Shown: positions 34,067-42,790 of the stretch, one piece after another
Numbering within the stretch: the stretch's first letter is position 1
Layout: every line of letters begins with the position of its first letter
Assembly (NCBI RefSeq): GCF_050281185.1
Contig: NZ_JBNNWS010000013.1
Location: forward strand, 62,001-126,000
Reading direction: 5' to 3'
Origin: Heyndrickxia sp050281185
GTDB lineage: Bacteria; Bacillota; Bacilli; Bacillales; Bacillaceae_C
DNA length: 64,000 nt
Translations under genes and position numbers: made by a program
The notes under the pieces: generated by a model
What the model was told of the DNA's origin: nothing
Databases searched by the model: none
The model's input: only the letters and a program-made list of their open reading frames with translations

Positions 34067-35143
34067 TTGCGAAAACCTCGTTGGCACTGGCTATTCAATC
34101 TTGGGTTTGTTTTATTATGCCTGATCATTTTGTATTTTTTTCTTCTTTTAAAGCCTTTTTGGATGCCTATATTAAAGATTTTTTTATCCGCATTTATTCC
34201 GCTATTCATTGCCGCATTTTTTACCTATTTATTGCATCCGCTTGTGGAAAAATTGCATAAAACTGGGTTACACCGTGGGATAGCAATTAGTATTATATAT
34301 TTAATATTCTTTGGAGGAGCAGGATATAGTATTTATTTAGGAATCCCAATATTGATTGAACAGATTAAAGATCTATCAGAACATATTCCCGAATTTGCCA
34401 ATCAGTATCGTGATTGGATAGAGAATTTACATGATTCAACTTCTCGGTGGCCAGACGGAATGCAAGAGCAGATTGAACATAGAATTAATAAATTTGAGAA
34501 ATGGTTAAATAGTTTCTTATCAGGAGCAATAAATTCTTTGATGAAAATTGTTAATTTTATTTTTGTATTAGCAATCATTCCATTTCTCTCATTTTATTTA
34601 CTAAAAGATATTGAAATGGTGAAGAGAGCTGCCTGGTACTTTACTCCGAAAAAATGGAGAAATCAAGCGATTTTATTTTTAAAAGAAGCGGATGAATCGA
34701 TTGGTGGATATATCCGAGGACAACTTTTAGTCTGTGTATTAGTTGGGATAATTTCTACTATAGCCTTCTGGATATTAGGGATAAAATATCCCATACTTTT
34801 AGGAATAATTGTGGGAGTTACAGATATCATTCCATACTTTGGCCCAATTATTGGCGCTGTTCCTGCAGCTATTATTGCTGCTACAATTTCGGTCAAATCC
34901 TTAATCTATGTCCTAATTACTATTGCGGTTTTACAATTTATTGAAGGCAATATATTATCACCTTTTATTGTCGGTAAATCGCTTCATATGCATCCTTTAT
35001 TTATTATTCTAGCATTGACTATTGGTGGCGAAGTAGGCGGAGTGATTGGATTAATTATAGCAGTACCCATATTAGCAATAGTAAAAGTAGCCATTGTCCA
35101 TATAAAAACCCATTTTATAGAGAAAATTCATTCACATGATTGA
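34067..35143 (+). CDS. AI-2E family transporter (YrrI-like permease)
   Basis: 358 residues with about eight helices. 'ALTIGGEVGGVIGLIIAVPILAI' near the C-terminus and 'GVTDIIPYFGPIIGAVPAAII' are family hallmarks. Members include autoinducer-2 exporters and Na+/H+ antiporters; the substrate is open. Start TTG at 34067, seven bases after AAAGGAGGG; the TTG at 34061 is too close to that site. B. subtilis yrrI is the positional match. The glnQHMP genes that separate yrrI from alaS in B. subtilis are not here. Confidence 0.88.
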   Translation: MRKPRWHWLFNLGFVLLCLIILYFFLLLKPFWMPILKIFLSAFIPLFIAAFFTYLLHPLVEKLHKTGLHRGIAISIIYLIFFGGAGYSIYLGIPILIEQIKDLSEHIPEFANQYRDWIENLHDSTSRWPDGMQEQIEHRINKFEKWLNSFLSGAINSLMKIVNFIFVLAIIPFLSFYLLKDIEMVKRAAWYFTPKKWRNQAILFLKEADESIGGYIRGQLLVCVLVGIISTIAFWILGIKYPILLGIIVGVTDIIPYFGPIIGAVPAAIIAATISVKSLIYVLITIAVLQFIEGNILSPFIVGKSLHMHPLFIILALTIGGEVGGVIGLIIAVPILAIVKVAIVHIKTHFIEKIHSHD

Positions 35144-35169
35144 CAAAAGGGAATAAAGTTTTCTATAAT
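35140..35169 (+). promoter_or_regulatory. Promoter of the alaS leader
   Basis: TTGACA, 18 bp, TATAAT. The -35 box overlaps the stop codon of the AI-2E gene. Confidence 0.82.
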
Positions 35170-35177
35170 TCGACTAT

Positions 35178-35463
35178 GAAGGAAGTTAAAACATTTAAAA
35201 TGTAGAAGGATCGAGTATGTTATAGTCCATCTAGGAGTTTATCCAAAAGCAATTTTTAAAGATGAACTTCATTAGAGAGGAATTTCCGTGGCTGAAAGAA
35301 ATTCTAGATGAAGGATAACAGAAGGCTAATCTGGAGTGCAGGTGAAAACTGCCGTCTGGCCCCGTTAAAGGCTCCCAAGAGAAGGACAATGCATTTGTCT
35401 TTAATCAGGGTGGTACCGCGAGTAAGTCTCTCGTCCCTGTCCAGGGATGGAGGCTTTTTTTAT
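35178..35463 (+). promoter_or_regulatory. T-box riboswitch leader of alaS
   Basis: The T-box AGGGTGGTACCGCG is at 35407-35420, with a terminator at 35425-35463 (AGTCTC...CCCTG / CAGGGA...GAGGCT plus T7). Stem I carries the usual AGTA near 35214. The probable specifier is GCT (Ala) at 35291-35293, after ATTTCCGTG. Uncharged tRNA-Ala should induce alaS. The 5' limit follows from the promoter; the specifier assignment is tentative. Confidence 0.9.
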
Positions 35464-35494
35464 TTCTCAAAAAATTCTCAAGGAGGTTTTTATA

Positions 35495-38128
35495 ATGAAA
35501 AAATTAACAGGCGCACAAATTCGCCAAATGTTTCTAGATTTTTTTAAGGAAAAAGGACATAAAGTGGAACCTAGCGCATCACTTGTACCACATGACGATC
35601 CGTCTCTATTATGGATTAATAGTGGGGTTGCGACATTAAAAAAATATTTTGATGGACGAGTGATTCCAGAAAATCCCCGAATTACGAATGCACAAAAAGC
35701 TATCCGTACAAATGACATCGAAAATGTTGGGAAAACGGCAAGACATCATACATTCTTTGAAATGATGGGGAATTTTTCAATTGGAGATTATTTTAAAGAA
35801 GAGGCTATTGAATGGGCGTGGGAATTTCTTACATCTCCTAACTGGATTGGATTTGATCCTGAGAAATTATCGGTTACGATTCATCCTGAAGATGACGAAG
35901 CTCATGAACTGTGGAACAAAAAAATTGGTATACCAGAAGATAGAATTATCCGTTTAGAAGAAAACTTTTGGGATATTGGAGAAGGTCCAAGTGGGCCAAA
36001 TACAGAAATTTTCTATGATCGCGGACCAGAATTCGGAGATGATGAAAACGATCCTGAATTATTTCCAGGTGGAGAAAATGAAAGATATTTAGAAGTTTGG
36101 AACTTGGTGTTTTCTCAATTCAATCATAATCCTGATGGAACTTATACCCCTCTGCCAAAGAAAAATATAGATACTGGTATGGGATTAGAACGAATGGCTT
36201 CGGTTGTACAAGGAGTTCCAACTAATTTTGATACTGATTTGTTTATCCCGATTATTGAAGAGACTGAAAAGATTTCTGGTGAAAAATACCGCACAAATGA
36301 TGAAAAGGATGTAGCTTTTAAAGTTATTGCCGATCATATTCGTACAGTATCTTTTGCTGTAAGTGACGGAGCACTTCCTTCTAACGAAGGTCGTGGCTAT
36401 GTATTGCGCAGACTTTTACGTAGAGCAGTAAGATATGCCAAAACTATTCATATTAATGAGCCATTTATGTATAAATTAGTCCCAGTTGTGGCAAATATAA
36501 TGGTTGACTTTTACCCTCAGGTGGAAGAAAATACAGAATTTATTCAAAAAGTTGTTAAAAATGAAGAAGAACGTTTCCATGAAACATTACATGAGGGTCT
36601 TGCTATCCTTTCTTCTGTAATAAAAAAGGCAAAAGAAGAAAAAATAGATATGATTTCTGGAGAAGATGTATTCCGTCTATATGATACTTATGGTTTTCCG
36701 GTTGAATTGACAGAAGAATATGCGGAAGAAGAAGGATTAAAAGTGGATCATGAAGGTTTTGAAAAAGAAATGGAAAATCAGCGTGATCGTGCAAGAAAAG
36801 CGAGACAAGATGTAGGTTCTATGCAAGTTCAAGGCGGAATTCTTGGAGATATTAAAGATGAAAGTAAATTTGTAGGGTATGAGACATTATCTGTAGCAAC
36901 AAAAGTAGCTGTCTTAATTAAAGATGGTGAACGTGTTGATAGTGCAAATAAAGGGGACGAAATCCAATTTATTCTTGATGAAACACCATTCTATGCAGAA
37001 AGCGGCGGGCAAATTGCTGATGAAGGAACGTTAACTGCAGAAGGTTTAAAAGTAGTCATTAAAGATGTTCAAAAAGCTCCAAATGGACAGCATTTACAAC
37101 GAGCATTCATAGAAGAGGGTATATTAAAAGCTGGTCAAGAAGTTTTGGCTTCTGTAAATGAGCAAAACCGAAATAAAACAATTAAGAACCACTCTGCAAC
37201 CCATCTTTTACATCAAGCATTAAAAGATGTCCTTGGATCACATGTGAATCAAGCAGGTTCTTTAGTTGAGCCTAATCGACTTCGTTTTGACTTTTCACAT
37301 TTTGGACAAATTACTTCTGAAGAATTAGAAAGAATAGAAGAAATCGTCAATCAAAAGATTTGGGCAAGTATTCCAGTTATCATTCAAAATAAAAATTTGG
37401 ATGAAGCTAAAGCAATGGGGGCTATGGCCTTATTTGGTGAAAAATACGGTCAAATCGTCAGAGTCGTTTCTATGGGGGATTATAGCTTAGAGCTTTGTGG
37501 CGGATGTCATGTTTCCAATACTTCTTCTATTGGAACCTTTAAAATAGTATCAGAAAGTGGAATTGGAGCAGGTACAAGACGAATTGAGGCAGTAACAGGT
37601 GAGGCGGCGTATCATATGATGAATGAACAAATTCATCGCCTAAATGAAGCTGCAAGTAAACTTAAAGCGAATCCTAAAGATATTAATACACGAATTGATC
37701 ATTTTCTTACTGAATTTAAGGAATTGCAACGCGAAAATGAATCATTGGCCGCTAAATTATCAAATATTGAAGCTGGTAGTCTAATCGACAATACTCTTGT
37801 TATTGATGGAGTTAAAGTTGTTGCAAGTAAAGTCCAAGGGGTAGATATGAATAATCTACGAAACATGGTAGATGAATTGAAACAAAAATTAGAATCTGGT
37901 ATTGTTGTTCTTGGTTCTGTCCAAGAGGGTAAAGTGAATATAATTGCTGGTGTAACAAAAGATTTGATTGAAAAAGGTTACCATGCCGGTAAATTGGTCA
38001 AAGAAGTAGCTTCACGCTGTGGCGGCGGTGGCGGCGGCCGTCCAGATATGGCTCAGGCTGGTGGGAAAGATCCTGAAAAACTTGATTTAGCATTAGAATT
38101 TGTTAAAGAGTGGGTAAAATCCATTTGA
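35495..38128 (+). CDS. alaS: Alanyl-tRNA synthetase
   Basis: 877 residues. Class II catalytic core at the N-terminus ('LTGAQIRQMFLDFFKEKGH', 'TNAQKAIRTNDIENVGKTARH'), editing domain with zinc-binding HSATH (about 565-569) and CGGCH (667-671), and a C-terminal DHHA1/coiled-coil region ending in 'GGGGGGRPDMAQAGGKDP'. It charges tRNA-Ala and hydrolyses Ser- or Gly-tRNA-Ala; dtd elsewhere in the window assists. Start ATG at 35495 with AAGGAGG; an earlier in-frame ATG at 35447 lies inside the T-box terminator and is rejected. Confidence 0.98.
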   Translation: MKKLTGAQIRQMFLDFFKEKGHKVEPSASLVPHDDPSLLWINSGVATLKKYFDGRVIPENPRITNAQKAIRTNDIENVGKTARHHTFFEMMGNFSIGDYFKEEAIEWAWEFLTSPNWIGFDPEKLSVTIHPEDDEAHELWNKKIGIPEDRIIRLEENFWDIGEGPSGPNTEIFYDRGPEFGDDENDPELFPGGENERYLEVWNLVFSQFNHNPDGTYTPLPKKNIDTGMGLERMASVVQGVPTNFDTDLFIPIIEETEKISGEKYRTNDEKDVAFKVIADHIRTVSFAVSDGALPSNEGRGYVLRRLLRRAVRYAKTIHINEPFMYKLVPVVANIMVDFYPQVEENTEFIQKVVKNEEERFHETLHEGLAILSSVIKKAKEEKIDMISGEDVFRLYDTYGFPVELTEEYAEEEGLKVDHEGFEKEMENQRDRARKARQDVGSMQVQGGILGDIKDESKFVGYETLSVATKVAVLIKDGERVDSANKGDEIQFILDETPFYAESGGQIADEGTLTAEGLKVVIKDVQKAPNGQHLQRAFIEEGILKAGQEVLASVNEQNRNKTIKNHSATHLLHQALKDVLGSHVNQAGSLVEPNRLRFDFSHFGQITSEELERIEEIVNQKIWASIPVIIQNKNLDEAKAMGAMALFGEKYGQIVRVVSMGDYSLELCGGCHVSNTSSIGTFKIVSESGIGAGTRRIEAVTGEAAYHMMNEQIHRLNEAASKLKANPKDINTRIDHFLTEFKELQRENESLAAKLSNIEAGSLIDNTLVIDGVKVVASKVQGVDMNNLRNMVDELKQKLESGIVVLGSVQEGKVNIIAGVTKDLIEKGYHAGKLVKEVASRCGGGGGGRPDMAQAGGKDPEKLDLALEFVKEWVKSI

Positions 38129-38152
38129 TTCACATTAAAAGTGGTGTACAAT
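38125..38152 (+). promoter_or_regulatory. Promoter of ireB-ruvX-yrzB
   Basis: TTGATT, 16 bp, TACAAT, overlapping the alaS stop codon. Confidence 0.6.
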
Positions 38153-38173
38153 GAAGGTAAGAAATCATGCCTT

Positions 38174-38210
38174 GAAGGAACCAATAACAGGTATTGTTAT
38201 GGTTTCCTTC
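38174..38210 (+). other. Imperfect long hairpin in the ireB leader
   Basis: GAAGGAACCAATAACA and TGTTATGGTTTCCTTC pair with small mismatches. No T-run follows, so it is a structured 5' leader or a decayed terminator rather than a clear stop. The rest of the 219-bp gap shows no gene. Confidence 0.5.
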
Positions 38211-38347
38211 CTCCTAATGATACAATAACTTTAATAGAGATAGAGAGTATTCTGAGGTCGGAATGAAATTAGGTGGGCTTTCAATAGGCATAAAGAAAAA
38301 TATTGCTTGTTAGTTTTGGACAAGCTTTTAAAGAGAGGTGCTGAATA

Positions 38348-38617
38348 ATGAGCTCTTTTGACAAAACCATGCGATTTAATTTTTCGGAAGAACCTTTTGA
38401 GCAGGATGTAAAAGAAGTATTATTACAGGTATTTGAAGCTTTACAAGAAAAAGGCTATAATCCGATTAATCAAATTGTAGGTTACCTTCTTTCGGGTGAT
38501 CCGGCTTATATTCCTCGTCATCATGACGCACGAAATATTATTCGAAAGCTTGAACGTGATGAAATTATTGAAGTTTTAGTAAAATCTTATTTAAAACAGC
38601 ATCGTGGGGGATATTAA
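38348..38617 (+). CDS. ireB: IreB-family regulatory phosphoprotein (YrzL)
   Basis: 89 residues, full length. 'FDKTMRFNFSEEP' and 'INQIVGYLLSGDPAYIPRHHDARNIIRKLERDEI' define the IreB (formerly DUF965) family. In Enterococcus IreB is phosphorylated on an N-terminal Thr by the PASTA kinase IreK and modulates cephalosporin resistance; the matching Thr is T7. Just upstream of ruvX (stop and start adjacent). Its role in Bacillus is not established. Confidence 0.93.
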   Translation: MSSFDKTMRFNFSEEPFEQDVKEVLLQVFEALQEKGYNPINQIVGYLLSGDPAYIPRHHDARNIIRKLERDEIIEVLVKSYLKQHRGGY

Positions 38618-39034
38618 TTGAGAATTATGGGTCTAGATGTGGGATCCAAAACAGTTGGAGTGGCGGTAAGTGATGAACTGGGCTGGACTGCTCAAGGAAT
38701 TGAAACCATTCCGATTGATGAAGAAAAAGGGAAATTTGGATTCGATCGAGTAGCAGAAATCGTCGAGCAATTCCAAGTAAAAAAAATCGTAGTCGGTTTT
38801 CCTAAAAACATGAATAATACGGTTGGTCCTCGCGGGGAAGCATCTATAGCCTATGCTGAAAATTTAAAAAAGCAGTTAGGACTCCCCGTGATTATGTGGG
38901 ATGAAAGACTAAGCACGATGGCAGCTGAAAGAGTACTTTTAGAAGCTGATGTTAGTCGAAAAAAACGAAAAAAAGTAATTGATAAAATGGCTGCAAGCAT
39001 GATCCTACAAGGATTTCTTGATAGTCAAAATTAA
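38618..39034 (+). CDS. ruvX: RuvX/YqgF-family putative Holliday junction resolvase
   Basis: 138 residues. RNase H-like fold with 'IMGLDVGSKTVGVAVSD' carrying the first catalytic Asp, 'VVGFPKNMNNTVGPRGE', and 'WDERLSTMAAE'. The family has been tied to Holliday junction resolution and also to 16S rRNA 5'-end processing; the second role is well supported in E. coli. Start TTG directly after the ireB stop. Overlap-free, and co-transcribed with ireB and yrzB. Confidence 0.94.
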   Translation: MRIMGLDVGSKTVGVAVSDELGWTAQGIETIPIDEEKGKFGFDRVAEIVEQFQVKKIVVGFPKNMNNTVGPRGEASIAYAENLKKQLGLPVIMWDERLSTMAAERVLLEADVSRKKRKKVIDKMAASMILQGFLDSQN

Positions 39035-39047
39035 TGAGGTGAAGAAA

Positions 39048-39335
39048 ATGGAACATGGTGAAAAGCATATTACAGTAATTGATGAAGAAGGAAATGAGCA
39101 ACTTTTTGAAGTTTTATTTACATTTGAATCTGAGGAATTTGGGAAGTCATATGTATTATATTTCCCAGTAGGTTCAGAAGAAGATGAAAACGAAGAAATC
39201 GAAATTCATGCTTCTTCATTTATCCAAAATGAAGAAGGAGAAGAAGGCGACCTTCAACCAATCGAAACTGAAGAAGAATGGGACATGATTGAAGAAATGT
39301 TAAATACTTTTCTTGATGAACAAGAAGAGGAATAA
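39048..39335 (+). CDS. yrzB: DUF1292 acidic protein (YrzB)
   Basis: 95 residues, extremely acidic, especially the last 60 ('EEDENEEIEIHASSF', 'DEQEEE' at the end). 'ITVIDEEGNEQLFEVLFTFES' is the DUF1292 signature. Soluble; no known function. ATG at 39048 with GAGGTGA; an upstream in-frame start would overlap ruvX. The ireB-ruvX-yrzB trio is conserved across Firmicutes. Confidence 0.92.
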   Translation: MEHGEKHITVIDEEGNEQLFEVLFTFESEEFGKSYVLYFPVGSEEDENEEIEIHASSFIQNEEGEEGDLQPIETEEEWDMIEEMLNTFLDEQEEE

Positions 39336-39358
39336 TTCTATTCAGTATAAAATACTTC

Positions 39359-39394
39359 TAAAAACCTTTCCTGAATCTCAGGAAAGGTTTTTTA
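39359..39394 (+). terminator. Terminator of ireB-ruvX-yrzB
   Basis: 14-bp stem AAAACCTTTCCTGA / TCAGGAAAGGTTTT with a 3-base loop and T-run. Confidence 0.95.
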
Positions 39395-39452
39395 ATAAGG
39401 CTGTTTTTGTAAAGTTTGTTGATTTTTTGTTGATATTTTATTAACAATCTGA

Positions 39453-39580
39453 GTTGATTGTAGCGGAGGACACTTGACTCCTGCGGGAAAAAGAGGGAAG
39501 TGGGAGACCCCACAGGCGGTAACGCCGAGGAGGCTCTCATCCCTCCCCGCGGAAAGCAAGTGTCTGGAGCGGAAATCAAC
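39453..39580. repeat. Intergenic repeat family 4 (single copy)
   Basis: About 128 bp, GC-rich against its surroundings. The ends pair: GTTGATT...GCGG with GCGG...AATCAAC, and internal ACACTTG with CAAGTGT. The core 'GACTCCTGCGGGA' and 'AGACCCCACAGGCG' is a repeat seen widely in Bacillaceae intergenic regions. A minus-strand open frame across it is not a gene. It lies between the yrzB terminator and the mltG promoter. Confidence 0.82.
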
Positions 39581-39702
39581 GGACTAAGTTTATTGTCTAA
39601 AAACAACAATTTATACGAAAAGAGCTTTTAATAAAAAACACTAAATTAACATCGTCTAATTTCAATCATTCCACCATATTTGATTATTCTTGTAAAAATA
39701 AG

Positions 39703-39730
39703 TCGAAAATCCTGAAAGATGTAGTATAAT
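39703..39730 (+). promoter_or_regulatory. Promoter of mltG
   Basis: TCGAAA, 16 bp, TATAAT. Confidence 0.6.
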
Positions 39731-39846
39731 GTATGGGATAAATTAGGTTTACACAAGTAACAAAAAATATTAAATTCGTTAAAGCCTACTTGTCTACAAC
39801 TATTATATTTAGTGTATATGGTTTGCTTGAAAGGGTGATGGAAAAA

Positions 39847-40971
39847 TTGACAGATAAAAAAAATAATAAGGATGAAGTATATAAAAAAATGTTGAATAAA
39901 CGTGATGAGGCTAAAACAATACGTAAAATAGTTGCTATTATCAGTCTTACAATCATTTTAATTTTTGCTGGAGCTTCTTTGGCAGTATATCTCTATATTC
40001 AATCCGCGTTAAAACCTGTAGAACCAAATAATAAAGAATTAAAAACTGTAGAAATCCCAATTGGCTCAACTGCATCGACAATAGGAAATGTTTTGGAGAA
40101 AAAGGGTATTATAAAAAAAGGGTTCATTTTTAAATATTATGTAAAATTAAAAAACGAAACTGGATTTCAAGCGGGTACATATAAACTATCGCCTTCAATG
40201 AATTTAAATGAAATTATTACACATTTAAAAACTGGGAAAGTGTTAAAAGAGGCAAAACTTAAATTTACAGTTCCTGAAGGTTTGCAATTAACTCAAATCG
40301 TAGATATTATTGCAAAAAACACTGATTTTAATAAAAATGAAATGATTAAAAAAATGGATGATCCAAAATATATTCAAAAATTAATAAAAAAATACCCGGA
40401 CATTTTATCAAAAAAAGTACTAGAAAAGGACATAAAGCACCCACTAGAGGGTTATTTGTTTCCTGCTACCTACTCATTTTATGACTCAAAGCCAACTTTA
40501 GATCAGATTATCGATAAAATGCTGATAAAAACAAATACAGTGATCGAAAAATACAAAGATCAAATTAGCAGTAAAAAGTTAGACATTCATGATATTTTAA
40601 CGATGGCTTCATTAATTGAGCAAGAAGCGACAGCTAAAGCAGATAGACATAAAATTGCCAGTGTTTTTTATAACCGTATGAATGTTGGGATGCCATTACA
40701 AACGGATCCAACTGTGCTATATTCTTTAGGGGAACATAAAAGCCGGGTTAGTTATAAAGATTTAGAAGTATCTTCGCCATACAACACATATAAAATTCTT
40801 GGTTTACCGCCAAGTCCAATCGCAAGTGCTGGAGAAACATCTATAGAGGCAGCAATAAACCCAGCAAAAACGGATTACTTATATTTCCTTGCAGCAACAA
40901 AAACAGGAAAAGTTTATTATTCCAAGACTTTGGCTGAACATAATAAATTAAAAGCAGAATATATAAAGTAA
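39847..40971 (+). CDS. mltG: Endolytic murein transglycosylase MltG
   Basis: 374 residues. A cytoplasmic basic stretch, one helix (about residues 20-48), a LysM-like region ('IPIGSTASTIGNVLEKKGII'), then the YceG catalytic domain with 'ASLIEQEAT' (catalytic Glu about 256), 'PLQTDPTVLYSLG' and 'SPYNTYKILGLPPSPIASAG'. It cleaves nascent glycan strands at the membrane. The start is uncertain: TTG at 39847 has AAGGGTGAT at a good distance, ATG at 39838 is too close to that site. Position matches B. subtilis yrrL. Confidence 0.92.
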   Translation: MTDKKNNKDEVYKKMLNKRDEAKTIRKIVAIISLTIILIFAGASLAVYLYIQSALKPVEPNNKELKTVEIPIGSTASTIGNVLEKKGIIKKGFIFKYYVKLKNETGFQAGTYKLSPSMNLNEIITHLKTGKVLKEAKLKFTVPEGLQLTQIVDIIAKNTDFNKNEMIKKMDDPKYIQKLIKKYPDILSKKVLEKDIKHPLEGYLFPATYSFYDSKPTLDQIIDKMLIKTNTVIEKYKDQISSKKLDIHDILTMASLIEQEATAKADRHKIASVFYNRMNVGMPLQTDPTVLYSLGEHKSRVSYKDLEVSSPYNTYKILGLPPSPIASAGETSIEAAINPAKTDYLYFLAATKTGKVYYSKTLAEHNKLKAEYIK

Positions 40972-41063
40972 ACGAGTATATATGGTAGCAGTAATTGAAA
41001 AATTATGCTAAAATAGAAAACGTGTTTTTTACAATATCAACGAGACGATCACATTTAGTGATG

Positions 41064-41097
41064 GTAGAAAGCTTTTACTTTGGAGCTTTCTACTTTT
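41064..41097 (+). terminator. Terminator after mltG
   Basis: GTAGAAAGCT / AGCTTTCTAC stem, 10-base loop, TTTT. It lies in the 370-bp gap before trmR, which otherwise holds repeat copy E. Confidence 0.8.
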
Positions 41098-41171
41098 CAT
41101 GTCAGCGCCTTTTCGCTTATGGAATTATTATAAATTCGCTTCTGAATAACTTTCTTATGAGGGAAGTCTAC

Positions 41172-41323
41172 GTCTAGCTCCAGCGCCTATCGACTAGCGT
41201 ACTTCAGGACTCCTCCCTACGATAAGTCAACATCGATTCGCCTTTAAGGGCTCATCGTGTTTCCTTTATCTCAGTCGAAGTCCTTCCAGTACGTACGTCG
41301 ATGAGCAAGGCGCTTACGCTTTT
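41172..41323 (+). repeat. Intergenic repeat family 1, copy E
   Basis: Starts GTCTAGCTCCAGCGCC and ends GGCGCTTACGCTTTT. The inner arms differ from copies A-D yet still pair: ATCGAC/GTCGAT and GTACT...GGACT/AGTCC...AGTAC. Confidence 0.9.
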
Positions 41324-41343
41324 GTCTTTAGGAGGCAATAAAA

Positions 41344-41982
41344 ATGAAGGATGCAATACATTCTTATGTTGAATCATTAATAAAGAAAAGAAGTCCTCTA
41401 TTTATAGAAATGGAGAAATACGCTGCTGTCCACAATGTTCCGATAATGGAATTAGCAGGTATAGAAGTATTGCTTCAATTGTTAAGGATGCAGCAACCGA
41501 AAAAGATTTTAGAAATCGGAACTGCGATTGGTTATTCTGCAATGAGGATGGCTGAAGCCCTTCCTGACTCTCAAATTGTTACAATTGAGAGAGATGATGA
41601 AAGATATGATCAAGCTATCATAAATATTGCAAAAACAGATTTTACTAATCAAATAACTGTTTTAAAAGGCGATGCACTCGATATATTTAAAGTGGTCAAA
41701 GAGCAAGGTCCATTTGATGCTATCTTTATTGATGCTGCAAAAGGTCAATATATGAGGTTTTTTGAGTTATACACCCCATTGTTAACGAAGAATGGCTATG
41801 TTTATACAGATAATGTCTTATTTAAAGGACTCGTTGTTGAAGAAACGATTGACAACAAACGAATTCGGAATCTGGTCAGCAAAATTAAAAAATACAATGA
41901 GTGGTTAATGAATCATGAAGACTATTTGACAACTATAATTCCAGTCGGAGACGGTTTGGCTATTAGTAGGAAATTATCTTAA
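41344..41982 (+). CDS. trmR: tRNA 5-hydroxyuridine methyltransferase (YrrM/TrmR)
   Basis: 212 residues, class I SAM methyltransferase of the O-methyltransferase family 3. SAM motif 'ILEIGTAIGYSAMRMAEAL' near residue 55 and 'FDAIFIDAAKGQYMRFF' near 125. In B. subtilis TrmR methylates 5-hydroxyuridine at tRNA position 34 to give mo5U. The hydroxylase genes trhP1 and trhP2 (yrrN, yrrO) that follow it there are missing here; udk comes next. Ribosome binding site AGGAGG. Confidence 0.9.
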   Translation: MKDAIHSYVESLIKKRSPLFIEMEKYAAVHNVPIMELAGIEVLLQLLRMQQPKKILEIGTAIGYSAMRMAEALPDSQIVTIERDDERYDQAIINIAKTDFTNQITVLKGDALDIFKVVKEQGPFDAIFIDAAKGQYMRFFELYTPLLTKNGYVYTDNVLFKGLVVEETIDNKRIRNLVSKIKKYNEWLMNHEDYLTTIIPVGDGLAISRKLS

Positions 41983-42044
41983 AGAAAAACATTTCGTGCC
42001 TGCAATGAACGAAAAATGTGATTTGAAAGGGGAACAACCAGTCA

Positions 42045-42680
42045 ATGAGAAGTAAGCCAGCAGTCATTGGTGTCACGGGTGGATCAGGTTCGGGTAAAAC
42101 AAGTGTTACACATGCTATATATGACCACTTTAAAGGGCACTCAATACTTGTTCTTGAGCAAGATTATTATTATAAAGACCAAAGCCATTTACCATTTGAG
42201 GAAAGACTAAAAACGAATTATGATCATCCACTTGCATTTGATAATGATTTATTAATTGAACATCTTGAGAAGCTGCTAAATTATGAACCAATAGAAAAGC
42301 CGGTCTATGATTATACTCAGCATACTCGCTCTGATGAAAAAATTATTGTTGAGCCAAAAGATGTAATAATTTTAGAAGGAATTTTAGTATTAGAAGATAC
42401 AAGATTGCGCAATTTAATGGATATAAAACTTTATGTGGATACAGATGCTGATTTAAGAATTATGCGAAGAATGATACGGGACATAGAGGATCGTGGTCGA
42501 ACAATGCAATCAGTCATTGAACAATATACTAATGTTGTAAGACCGATGCATAATCAATTTATCGAACCAACTAAACGTTATGCTGATGTTATCATTCCTG
42601 AAGGCGGACAAAATCACGTTGCCATTGATCTAGTTGTAACCAAAATTCAAACAATTCTTGAACAAAAATCATTTTTGTAA
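42045..42680 (+). CDS. udk: Uridine kinase
   Basis: 211 residues. P-loop GGSGSGKTS at about residues 12-20, 'DYYYKDQSHLPFEERLKTNYDHPLAFD' for nucleoside binding, and 'RRMIRDIEDRGR' in the lid. It phosphorylates uridine and cytidine in pyrimidine salvage. Start ATG with GAAAGGGGA upstream. Between trmR and greA as in B. subtilis, minus the yrrNO pair. Confidence 0.97.
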   Translation: MRSKPAVIGVTGGSGSGKTSVTHAIYDHFKGHSILVLEQDYYYKDQSHLPFEERLKTNYDHPLAFDNDLLIEHLEKLLNYEPIEKPVYDYTQHTRSDEKIIVEPKDVIILEGILVLEDTRLRNLMDIKLYVDTDADLRIMRRMIRDIEDRGRTMQSVIEQYTNVVRPMHNQFIEPTKRYADVIIPEGGQNHVAIDLVVTKIQTILEQKSFL

Positions 42681-42712
42681 TACGATAGTCTAGATAATAA
42701 TTATATATTCAA

Positions 42713-42743
42713 AAAGCGCGCCCTCATAGTTAGGACGCGCTAT
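42713..42743 (+). other. Hairpin between udk and greA
   Basis: AGCGCG(C)CCT / AGG(A)CGCGCT stem with 7-base loop; a purine-rich A5 run precedes it and no T-run follows on this strand. A processing site or weak attenuator is possible. Confidence 0.5.
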
Positions 42744-42790
42744 GATGTATTTAACAACCTATACAAATAGAAAATTAGGAGTGAAGGGAT

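Noticed and set aside
35308..35547. 79-codon frame before alaS
   Set aside because: Covered by the alaS T-box leader; out of frame with alaS.
39358..39609. 83-codon minus-strand frame
   Set aside because: It lies across the yrzB terminator and repeat family 4; no ribosome binding site.
40995..41177. 60-codon frame after mltG
   Set aside because: It runs through a terminator hairpin and into repeat copy E, with no ribosome binding site.
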